DNA of 64,000 bases from Scardovia wiggsiae F0424 (lineage in GTDB: Bacteria > Actinomycetota > Actinomycetes > Actinomycetales > Bifidobacteriaceae). Below, one piece after another: positions 51,880 to 64,000 of this stretch. The notes under the pieces are model-generated. The model was not told the DNA's origin. It did not search any database and saw only the letters and a program-made list of their open reading frames with translations. The stretch's first letter is position 1, and each line of letters begins with the position of its first letter. The stretch spans positions 1,486,818 to 1,550,817 of the forward strand of contig NZ_AKCI01000001.1 of assembly GCF_000269605.1 (NCBI RefSeq), in the 5' to 3' direction. A program made the position numbers and the translations under genes.

Positions 51880-52509
51880 TCACAGGCCGGTTTTCCATTG
51901 CCTGTACCCTTCAGCTTTGCTGTGCCAGTATTCTTTATCTTTATTGGTGATACTGCGGATCATCCGGCATGGATTGCCTGCTGCAACGCTGTGGGACGGG
52001 ATATCCTTAACGACCACAGAACCGGCCCCGACCACTACGTCATCACCGATAACGACACCCGGGCAGACAGTCACATTGCCGCCGAACCATACATTATTGC
52101 CGATCGTGATTGGGAGCGCGCCTTCCAGGTGGCTGTTCCTGGTCTCAGCATCTATGGGGTGGTACGGGGTCAGCAGGTTTACTCGGGGGCCGAAGAATAC
52201 GTTGTCGCCAATTGTGATGGGCGCAACATCAAGGAAAATGCAGTCCATATTCGCGTAGAAATTACGGCCTATGCTGATATTTGAGCCGTAATCACAGTTA
52301 AACGGCGGCTCAAGGAATGCACCATCGCCGAGGCTTTTGAACAGTTCGCGGAACAGGGCCTCGCGTTCGTTGAAAGCATCGTATGCAGAAGTATTTATTG
52401 CGTGTACGAGCCGGCGCTTGCGCATATTGTCTTCTTTGAGTTCCGGATCGCTGGCAATATACAGTTCGCCTGCCAGCATGCGTTCTTTTTCACTGGAGAA
52501 ACCTGCCAT
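51880..52509 (-). CDS. Maltose/galactoside O-acetyltransferase family enzyme
   Basis: 209 residues. An N-terminal Mac helix domain (about 5-60, KERMLAGELYIASDPELKED) precedes a left-handed beta helix of hexapeptide repeats (ISIGRNFYANMDCIFLDVAP, ITIGNNVWFGGNVTVCPGVV, VIGDDVVVGAGSVVVKD). The catalytic His is in NLLTPYHPID (HPID). These trimeric cytosolic enzymes move acetyl from CoA to sugar hydroxyls. The exact sugar acceptor is not told by sequence. Confidence 0.92.
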   Translation of the reverse strand: MAGFSSEKERMLAGELYIASDPELKEDNMRKRRLVHAINTSAYDAFNEREALFRELFKSLGDGAFLEPPFNCDYGSNISIGRNFYANMDCIFLDVAPITIGDNVFFGPRVNLLTPYHPIDAETRNSHLEGALPITIGNNVWFGGNVTVCPGVVIGDDVVVGAGSVVVKDIPSHSVAAGNPCRMIRSITNKDKEYWHSKAEGYRQWKTGL

Positions 52510-52756
52510 ACTATAACCTCTTTGCGTGTGTAAAGGTCTGTCCCTCCCCTAAAAGAACAGAGAGGGGCTGCTATAAAGCAGTATATATGGAGGATTATAT
52601 TGGCTGCAGATATTGCGGGTATCAGGTATGCAGCCGATACACAGTCGGCGTTTATATCAGCATCCGCAGGATACTGCAAGCGGGCATGGTATCTGAGCCT
52701 TACCGGCAACAGGGCCAGCGTGTCAGTCTTCCCCTCATTTTGGTACAGTAAAACTT

Positions 52757-53311
52757 ATGTCAGAAGCAAATAATAATCATCCTCAGAACGCTGGGGAGCA
52801 GAACGGTTACCAGGGTCCCCAGCAGGGTGCTTCCTATGGGCAGCCGTCTACACAGCAAGGCTACGCTTATCAGCAGCAGCCGGGTACAGGTCCCCAGCCA
52901 GGCCAGAGCGGATCTCCTGCCTATACAGGTTCCGGCAATTCCGGCACGTATAATTCAAATTCATATGGGCCGCAGGGCGGTTCTCCCTATAATGCAGGAT
53001 ATAATGCCGGCCCCCAGTATGCGCCGCAGAGCCCTTATGGCACGCAGATGCCGTATGGGGCAGGGACCCATTCTAAAATTGCCGCAGGCCTTTTAGGGAT
53101 TTTCCTGGGAACCCTCGGCGTCCATAATTTTTATCTGGGGTACACTGGCAAGGCAGTCGCCCAGCTGCTGTTGACCGTTATCGGGTGGATAATCATAATT
53201 GGCCCGTTCGTTTCGGCAATATGGAGCTTTGTTGAGGGGATCATAATCCTCTGCTCGAATCCGGGAAGCCCATGGCACAGGGACGCAGCAGGCTACGAGC
53301 TCAGGGACTGA
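52757..53311 (+). CDS. TM2-domain protein with Gln/Gly/Tyr-rich head
   Basis: 184 residues. The first ~105 residues are low complexity (Gln, Gly, Pro, Tyr, Ser). The C-terminal TM2 domain has two helices (GLLGIFLGTLGVHNFYLGYT with the conserved HNFYLG, and LLLTVIGWIIIIGPFVSAIW). TM2 proteins are common in bifidobacteria; their function is unclear. Confidence 0.88.
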   Translation: MSEANNNHPQNAGEQNGYQGPQQGASYGQPSTQQGYAYQQQPGTGPQPGQSGSPAYTGSGNSGTYNSNSYGPQGGSPYNAGYNAGPQYAPQSPYGTQMPYGAGTHSKIAAGLLGIFLGTLGVHNFYLGYTGKAVAQLLLTVIGWIIIIGPFVSAIWSFVEGIIILCSNPGSPWHRDAAGYELRD

Positions 53312-53366
53312 AACAAGTCTTTTTCGTGGCCTTCCTTATGTAGGTTAGACGTGGGATAATAGAGCC

Positions 53367-54425
53367 ATGACTATTGCAACACCGGAACGTTATGCTGAAA
53401 TGCTTGATGCTGCCCGTAAAGGCGGCTATGCTTATCCCGCTATCAATGTGACCAGCACGCAGACCCTTAATGCTGCGCTGCAGGGTTTTGCTGACGCACA
53501 GTCTGACGGTATCATCCAGATATCCGTCGGCTCCGCTGCCTACCTGTCCGGGCAAAGGGTGAATGACCGTGTAACAGGGTCGATGGCGCTTGCCCGGTAT
53601 GCCCATGAAGTTGCGAAACACTACACGCATAATACGGTTGCGCTGCATACGGACCATTGCGCAAAACAGTATCTGGATGAATGGGTGCGGCCTATCCTCG
53701 CTATAGAGCAGGATGAGGTTTCCCATGGCCAGGAACCCACGTTCCAGTCGCATATGTGGGACGGGTCGGCAATCAGCCTCGACGAGAATCTTGATATTGC
53801 CGAGAAACTTCTGGCAGAATCAGTAAAAGCCCATACTGTCCTGGAAATCGAGATCGGTGCTGTGGGAGGCGAGGAAGACGGCATAACCGGTGCTATAGAC
53901 GACAAGCTGTATTCTACTCCTGAAGATGCTTTCCAGGTTGCACAGCGCCTTGGTATGGGTGAAAAAGGCCGCTACATGGCGGCGTTTACTTTCGGCAACG
54001 TCCACGGATCATATAAGCCGGGATATGTGAAACTGCGCCCGGGGCTGCTGGGGAAGATCCAGTCCGAGACCCAGAAAGTGATCAACAGGGGCCTTATATC
54101 CCAGCCATCGGAGGCTCCCGACGGAAAGCCGTTCCTTCTCGTGTTCCATGGAGGCTCAGGGTCGCTCCCTGCAGAAATCGCGGAAGCTGTTTCCTACGGG
54201 GTAGTAAAGATGAATGTGGATACTGATACGCAATATGCTTTTACCCGTGCTATTGCAGGGCATATGTTCAGCAATTACGATAAAGTGCTGAAAGTTGACG
54301 GCAATATTGGCGATAAAGCTGAGTATGACCCGCGGTCATGGGGACGCGAGGCTGAGGATTCTATGGCTGCCAGGGTCATGGAGGCCTGCACAGGCCTCGG
54401 TTCGGCAGGCAAAGCGCTGCGCTGA
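53367..54425 (+). CDS. fba: Class II fructose-bisphosphate aldolase
   Basis: 352 residues. The zinc-binding HTDHCAKQY, the active-site region EIEIGAVGGEEDG, the second zinc ligand FGNVHGSYKPG, and LVFHGGSGS are all present. It catalyses reversible cleavage of fructose 1,6-bisphosphate. In bifidobacteria, which use the phosphoketolase shunt, it serves mainly gluconeogenic or pentose flow. It lies upstream of purA in the same direction. Confidence 0.96.
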   Translation: MTIATPERYAEMLDAARKGGYAYPAINVTSTQTLNAALQGFADAQSDGIIQISVGSAAYLSGQRVNDRVTGSMALARYAHEVAKHYTHNTVALHTDHCAKQYLDEWVRPILAIEQDEVSHGQEPTFQSHMWDGSAISLDENLDIAEKLLAESVKAHTVLEIEIGAVGGEEDGITGAIDDKLYSTPEDAFQVAQRLGMGEKGRYMAAFTFGNVHGSYKPGYVKLRPGLLGKIQSETQKVINRGLISQPSEAPDGKPFLLVFHGGSGSLPAEIAEAVSYGVVKMNVDTDTQYAFTRAIAGHMFSNYDKVLKVDGNIGDKAEYDPRSWGREAEDSMAARVMEACTGLGSAGKALR

Positions 54426-54522
54426 GCGGCCCGGACCCTGGAATAAAGCGGACTTCTGCCTCTGATACCGGACTGCCGGACTGACCAGGGGCAGAGGAAA
54501 ATAAAAAGGCAAAGGGGAGCAT

Positions 54523-55824
54523 ATGCCTGGGATCGTTTTGGTTGGAGCCCAGTGGGGAGATGAGGGCAAAGGCAAAGCAACCGACCTTATCGGTACGGAA
54601 GTCGATTATGTTGCGCGTTTTAACGGCGGAAACAACGCCGGGCATACTGTAGTCGTGGGGGATGAATCCTACGCCCTCCATCTGCTGCCCTCAGGGATCA
54701 TCAGCCCTAATGTCATTCCTGTGATCGGCAATGGGGTGGTCGTTGATCTTGAAGTCCTGTTCCGGGAGATCGACGGGCTGCAGGAAAGGGGCGTCGACTG
54801 CTCCAGGCTGCTGGTCAGCGACAGCGCCCATATCATTGCCCCGTTCAGCCGTGTGATCGATAAAGTAACAGAACGTTTCCTGGGCAAGCATAAGATTGGC
54901 ACAACGGGAAGGGGGATCGGCCCGACATACGCTGATAAAATAAACCGCGTAGGCATACGTGTCCATGACCTTTACCACCCGGGCCATCTGAGGGATAAAG
55001 TCGAGGCCTCCCTGCATCAGAAAAACCAGATGCTTATCAAACTGTATAACCGCAGGGCAATAGGTGTAGATGAAACCACCGATGAACTTCTCCAACTGGG
55101 TGAACGCCTGCGCCCGTATGTGGCGAATACGCAGAATGTGCTGAATGCTGCGCTGAATAAGGGCAAGACCGTTCTTTTTGAAGGCGGGCAGGCGACTATG
55201 CTTGATATCGACCATGGGACATATCCGTTTGTGACATCATCTAACCCTACGGCTGGAGGAGCCTGCACAGGGACCGGTGTCGGCCCCACGAAAATCAGCA
55301 GGGTAATAGGCGTAGCAAAGGCATATATTACACGCGTCGGGGAAGGTCCATTCCCTACCGAGCTGGATGATGCGCAGGGCGAATGGCTGCGGACGCAGGG
55401 GCATGAGTATGGCGTCACTACCGGCAGGCCGCGCAGATGCGGATGGTTTGATGCTGTAGTCAGTCGCTATGCAGCTGAAGTCAATGGGCTTACCGATATC
55501 GTGCTCACCAAGCTTGATGTGCTGACCGGGCTTGAACGTATCCCTATCTGTACCGCATACGATATCAAAGGGCAGGGTGGTGCTGCTGCAAGGCATACTG
55601 CCATGCCGACGGACCAGGAGGCGTTTGCACAGGCTGAGCCTGTATATGAAGAGATGCCGGGATGGGATGAAGATATCAGCGCTGTCCGGAAGTTCGATGA
55701 TCTCCCCCAGGCTACGCAGGATTATGTCCACAGGCTGGAAGAGTTGTCTGGATGCCGTATCTCTGCGATCGGTGTGGGCGCTGCGCGCGAGCAGATCATT
55801 TCCGTGCACAGCCTGCTTGGGTAG
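54523..55824 (+). CDS. purA: Adenylosuccinate synthetase
   Basis: 433 residues, full length. N-terminal [17 protein letters not shown] (catalytic Asp and P-loop), [24 protein letters not shown], and the base-specificity TKLDVLTG. It makes adenylosuccinate from IMP, GTP and aspartate. SD GGGGAGC precedes the ATG. Confidence 0.98.
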   Translation: MPGIVLVGAQWGDEGKGKATDLIGTEVDYVARFNGGNNAGHTVVVGDESYALHLLPSGIISPNVIPVIGNGVVVDLEVLFREIDGLQERGVDCSRLLVSDSAHIIAPFSRVIDKVTERFLGKHKIGTTGRGIGPTYADKINRVGIRVHDLYHPGHLRDKVEASLHQKNQMLIKLYNRRAIGVDETTDELLQLGERLRPYVANTQNVLNAALNKGKTVLFEGGQATMLDIDHGTYPFVTSSNPTAGGACTGTGVGPTKISRVIGVAKAYITRVGEGPFPTELDDAQGEWLRTQGHEYGVTTGRPRRCGWFDAVVSRYAAEVNGLTDIVLTKLDVLTGLERIPICTAYDIKGQGGAAARHTAMPTDQEAFAQAEPVYEEMPGWDEDISAVRKFDDLPQATQDYVHRLEELSGCRISAIGVGAAREQIISVHSLLG

Positions 55825-56022
55825 TATTTCCCCGTTTCTTCCGGATCCGTCTTCTCAGCCGGATATCTCAGCAGCCGAAAATCCGCGAATATGACCCTGT
55901 TATTGCTTTATACCCCTGTACTTTTATACTCCTAGCCTATCTTGGGGAGCCCCAGCGGGCCCGCCCGCCTTGCGGCAGATACTGCAATACTGCGATAGAA
56001 GATAAAAAATAGAAGATAAAAA

Positions 56023-57789
56023 TCAGTACCCGTTTTCCGGCATCTCACATATTTCTGATAATGATCGGCGCACGCTGCGCTCATCTTCCCCCGAGAAAAT
56101 AACGACTATAGCATCCCCTGCACGCAGCATGCTGTCGTGACGGGGCACAAACTCCTGTTCTCCCCGGCGGATGGTAATGACGGAAGTGCTGTCAGGCCAG
56201 CTGATGGCGTGTATCCGTTTGCCTGCTGCCATACTGCCGATCTCAATGGGGATCTCCAGCATCCCGCTGTGTACCGGCATGGCTGAGATATCTGTACCCT
56301 CATGCTGTTTCATATAGCGTTCAAGCAAGGCAGGGTAGATTGGCCTGATGTGAAGGGCATCAGAGATAAGAAGGGATACGAAAGCTACAGCAGCAACAGG
56401 GAACATGTGGACAAGTGATCCGGACATTTCTACAACGAGCAGGATAGAAGTGATCGGTGCTTTTACTGCCGCAGTCAGTGTCCCCGCCATCGCCAGCACG
56501 GTGAACGCAGCTGTCCTTTCAGGTGCCAGTACCCCTGCGGAAACCATAGCATGTGCAAAAACGCTTCCCGATAAAGCACCGGCGGCAAGGATCGGCATGA
56601 AGATACCGCCAGGAACGCCGCTGCTGTAGCTGATCCCCGTAAACAGTATCCTGACTGCCAGAAGTATGCACAGGATTGCCAGTGTTCCCCGGGCTGTTTC
56701 AGCGAATTTGATGGCTTCGGAGCCTCCTCCGAGGGACAGTGGGAGAAGCAGCCCGCATGGCAGGGCAGCTGCCAGGGCTATCATTGGCCTGACAACTGCA
56801 GGTATTTTTGAGTAGAGTGTCTGGAATCCCAGGAGGATGCGGTTCATGAGAGCGCCGATGAGGCCGGCAACAATCCCCAGGGGGATGAGCCATGCGTACT
56901 GTGCAACCGGTATCTGGCTAACATGGGTAAAATCCAGTACAGGGGTCAGCCCAAACCAGTATTTTGAAACAATGTCGGAAGACAGCGAAGCTGTAACTGC
57001 GGTAAGGAGGACTGACGGCGAAAAGCTTTTGTGCACTTCTTCGAGGGCAAACATCATCCCTGACAGAGGGGCACTGAAAGCAGCGGATAATCCCGCTGCC
57101 GCCCCGCCGGTGATAAGCGTGTTTTCTTCTATCGCATTGCGGCTCATCCTTCTGCCTGCTGCCTTGGATGCCGCTGCGCCGATCTGGATGGACGGGCCTT
57201 CGCGGCCAAGTGACAGGCCGAATAAACTGCAGAGCAGGCCGCCCGCATACCGGACGATGAGGATGCGTCCCCAGCGGAGGGGAAGCCCCCAGAGCAGCGT
57301 CCCCTCGGTCTGCGGGATACCGGAACCTGATGCGGAGGGTTCCCACTGCACGAGCCTGGTAATGATCCAGCTGGCTGACAGCACGGCAGCGATCCAGCCG
57401 AGGAGGCCCAGCGGATGCCCCTTTAACCAGGCGTAGGCACTTACTGCGAACCGTGTCCCGTATTCAATGCCCACCCGGTACCCGACAACGAGCACACCGG
57501 CTATGAGCCCGCAAATGATGCCCCGGGCTGCTATAAGCCAGCGCATCCGGTTTGCGCCGGACAGGAGCTGGAGGGTATGGGAATTATTGCGCAGATGATG
57601 GTGCGACGGAGCAGAAGCGTCGGAGCGGAATGCGGCAGCCTTCCGCGGATTGCTGCCTGTCCTGTCCGCATTGCCTGCGCTTCCTGGGCCTTCCGCGGCC
57701 CCAGCGCTTCCTGTGCTTTCTGTTTTGTCCATCCTGCCTGCGCCTCCAGCTGCGCCTGTATCTGTATCAGCCGTACCCACCGTACTCAC
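56023..57789 (-). CDS. ClC-family chloride/proton antiporter with C-terminal TrkA-C-like domain
   Basis: 588 residues from GTG; an alternative ATG at 57732 has a better SD (GGAGG). The ClC signatures are GSGIP (155-159), GREGP (195-199, with the gating Glu of an antiporter) and GGIFMPILAAGAL. About 16 helical segments lie between residues 85 and 485. A C-terminal RCK/TrkA-C-like cytosolic domain follows (about 505-580, IGSMAAGKRIHAISWPDSTS). The ~80-residue N-terminus is Gly/Ala/Thr low complexity. The start overlaps the sirtuin stop (GTGA). Confidence 0.93.
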   Translation of the reverse strand: MSTVGTADTDTGAAGGAGRMDKTESTGSAGAAEGPGSAGNADRTGSNPRKAAAFRSDASAPSHHHLRNNSHTLQLLSGANRMRWLIAARGIICGLIAGVLVVGYRVGIEYGTRFAVSAYAWLKGHPLGLLGWIAAVLSASWIITRLVQWEPSASGSGIPQTEGTLLWGLPLRWGRILIVRYAGGLLCSLFGLSLGREGPSIQIGAAASKAAGRRMSRNAIEENTLITGGAAAGLSAAFSAPLSGMMFALEEVHKSFSPSVLLTAVTASLSSDIVSKYWFGLTPVLDFTHVSQIPVAQYAWLIPLGIVAGLIGALMNRILLGFQTLYSKIPAVVRPMIALAAALPCGLLLPLSLGGGSEAIKFAETARGTLAILCILLAVRILFTGISYSSGVPGGIFMPILAAGALSGSVFAHAMVSAGVLAPERTAAFTVLAMAGTLTAAVKAPITSILLVVEMSGSLVHMFPVAAVAFVSLLISDALHIRPIYPALLERYMKQHEGTDISAMPVHSGMLEIPIEIGSMAAGKRIHAISWPDSTSVITIRRGEQEFVPRHDSMLRAGDAIVVIFSGEDERSVRRSLSEICEMPENGY

Positions 57790-58646
57790 CGCTTTTTATG
57801 CATGGCAATAGTTTCCCTGACAAGTTCCGGCAGGGCATCCTGTATCGGTTCGCGTATCAGGCGTGCTGCCAGCGGGTCAAACTGGGTCTCGCCCATGTTC
57901 ATGATCGTTATGGGTATGCCTGCCCGGGCGGCTACCGGGGCGAGCATTGCTGCAGGGAATACTTCGAGAGTTGAGCCGATCACCCAGAATTCATCAGACT
58001 GCCGGACCCGTTCCATGCTTTTTTCCATTGCCCCATCCGGCAGAGCCTCGCCGAAATATGTGACATCTGTTTTTATCAGCCCATTGCACGGCATGTCATT
58101 TTTATAGGGCAGCCTGCGCCTGCAGCGGGGGTCGGGGTTCTTATCCAGATCATCCATGATTTCTGCTGTATCGTATTTTTTATGGCATGACATGCAGTGC
58201 GAAGTTGCTATAGTGCCGTGGAGGTTGACTATTACGGAATCCGTGTTCCCGGCTTTCTCATGGAGTCCGTCGAAATTCTGCGTTGCCAGGACGCTCAGCA
58301 TCCCGGCTTTTTCCAGGTCAGCAAGGGCTTTGTGCGCAATACCGGGCTGCGCATTCCAGACTGGCGATTCTTTCTGCCAGCGCCATGAATATTCGCGGTC
58401 TTCAGTACTGGTGAGGAATGCTTGGATATCATAAACATCCATCTGTTCGGGATGTTTCGTCCATACGCCGTCAGGACCGCGGAAATCAGGTATCCCTGCG
58501 CTGGTGGAAATGCCTGCCCCCGTCAGTACGGCGATTTTATAGGGGCTATTGCCCCTTGAGCTGCCTGTGTGCAGAGCCTCCTGCGGCTCTCCGGAAACTT
58601 TGTCCCAGCCGGTATCTGTCCCGGTGCTATGTATATCTGCTGCCAT
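57786..58646 (-). CDS. Sirtuin (SIR2-family NAD-dependent protein deacylase)
   Basis: 286 residues. NAD site GAGIS (43-47), SAGIPDFRG, TQNFDG (122-127), and catalytic His143 in NLHGT. A zinc site is made by Cys151, Cys154, Cys175 and Cys187. Late nucleotide motifs are GSTLEVFP and MNMGETQFD. It removes acyl groups from lysine and yields O-acyl-ADP-ribose. About 36 residues before the domain are polar and may mean the true start lies inside. Coupled to the ClC gene by GTGA. Confidence 0.94.
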   Translation of the reverse strand: MAADIHSTGTDTGWDKVSGEPQEALHTGSSRGNSPYKIAVLTGAGISTSAGIPDFRGPDGVWTKHPEQMDVYDIQAFLTSTEDREYSWRWQKESPVWNAQPGIAHKALADLEKAGMLSVLATQNFDGLHEKAGNTDSVIVNLHGTIATSHCMSCHKKYDTAEIMDDLDKNPDPRCRRRLPYKNDMPCNGLIKTDVTYFGEALPDGAMEKSMERVRQSDEFWVIGSTLEVFPAAMLAPVAARAGIPITIMNMGETQFDPLAARLIREPIQDALPELVRETIAMHKKR

Positions 58647-58754
58647 TATCTGCTTTCTTCCGCGGTTTTGTCTGTATAGATTGCAGGGATACTCTGATAT
58701 TTTATCAGGTGCGGCGGGTATCGGGTTTTGTAAAAGGTGATGCCAATAATAAAA

Positions 58755-59337
58755 AGAACTAGTAATAAATTGGTGATATTAGCGATGCTGAAGCATGGTA
58801 TCCATTAGAACAGCTTTCTAGAACGGCTTTTATCTTTCAGGCTTAACGGCAGTGACAGTATGAGGAGGGGCAGCCATCAAACATGAAGCCGGGTGCATGA
58901 GGCCGGGCGGGGCATGATACGGAGATAACAGGTTGTGGTTTTTGTGTGTGTGGTGTGCGACACGCCGGGGTTGTGTGGGGTGGGGTGGGGGGTGTATTGT
59001 TTTTTGTTGCTGCCTGTTGGGGTGTGCTTCCTGTGTGGGGGTGTGTTCTGGTGTGTGTGGTGGTGGTTTGAGAACTCAAGAGCGTGTTTTGTACTACTTT
59101 TATGCTTATATGTTTTGTAAGTTGTGGTCTGATTGAAGGCTGCGCTCTGCTTGTGTGGTGGGGTGTGGTTTTTGGTTGGGTTTTTGATTGCCAGTAGAAT
59201 GCCTGTGCTCTTTTCGTTGGTGGAGGGGGTGTGGGTGTTTGTTTGTGTGAGGCTGCGCTCTGCTTTGTGGTGGGGTGTGGTTTTGCTCGTTGTTTTTTTA
59301 TTTTTTTGTGGGCCTGTGTTGGGCTTTCTACGGTTTT
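58755..59337 (+). other. rRNA operon leader and promoter region
   Basis: About 580 bp between the sirtuin and 16S, strongly G+T-rich on the plus strand, no gene seen. A direct repeat AGGCTGCGCTCTGCTT and the following TGGTGGGGTGTGGTTTT occur at 59137-59173 and 59250-59284, 113 bp apart. A GAGAACTCAAGAG element at 59070 recurs in related form (GACAACTGGATAG) in the 16S-23S spacer, as usual for rRNA antitermination/processing signals. Promoter hexamers were not assigned with confidence. Confidence 0.5.

Positions 59338-64000
<4,663 letters not shown>

Overview
The window looks like a chromosomal segment of a Bifidobacteriaceae actinobacterium, possibly of the Scardovia side of the family. The 16S rRNA reads as bifidobacterial, the 16S-23S spacer has no tRNA gene, and the left edge carries the actinobacterial pbpA-rodA-pstP-fhaB-fhaA cluster. 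Genus placement is my inference; no database comparison was possible.

Layout. 1-5.8 kb (minus): cell-wall and Ser/Thr-phosphorylation operon, pbpA cut by the window edge. 6.0-9.8 kb (minus): NUDIX hydrolase, ABC-F ATPase of the antibiotic-resistance type, alpha/beta hydrolase. 9.9-10.5 kb (minus): RelE/YefM-type toxin-antitoxin pair. 10.8-16.5 kb (plus): two translationally coupled YhgE/Pip membrane proteins and an HdeD-like protein. 16.6-18.1 kb (minus): tRNA-Leu(CAG) and tgt.

18.4-47.2 kb is the remarkable part: a type VIIb-like (Firmicutes/EssC-type) secretion island. On the minus strand lie a PsbP/DcrB-like protein, three tandem four-TM proteins that each hold two YcxB-like modules, and a 44-residue coiled-coil protein. 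Divergent from them on the plus strand are a WXG100 protein (EsxA), EssC, a YukD/EsaB ubiquitin-like protein, a 687-aa putative LXG-like substrate, two membrane-anchored paralogues of its C-terminus (the product of a near-perfect 309-bp duplication), and two sets of small helical partner proteins. They are followed by a second LXG-like protein with a Gly/Ala-rich repeat tail, three PsbP/LpqN-like proteins (two of them lipoproteins), a DUF6382-like plus FHA protein, a membrane Ser/Thr kinase laid out like EssB, a small TM protein, and a 1318-aa signal-peptide/Ig-like/TM protein. Canonical EsaA, EssA and EssB are not recognisable; the kinase, small TM protein and giant Ig-like protein are candidates for their roles. 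Several genes here have a G+T-rich coding strand and T/G-ended codons, unlike their neighbours, which suggests cassette shuffling.

47.3-58.6 kb: housekeeping genes again. These are ferredoxin-NADP reductase, HtpX, tRNA-Gly(CCC), a lipoprotein, a secreted papain-fold-like gene with a 1-base frameshift in a G7 tract, a maltose-acetyltransferase-type enzyme, a TM2 protein, class II aldolase (fba), purA, a ClC antiporter and a sirtuin. 58.7-64 kb: the rRNA operon, with complete 16S and a 23S truncated by the window end.
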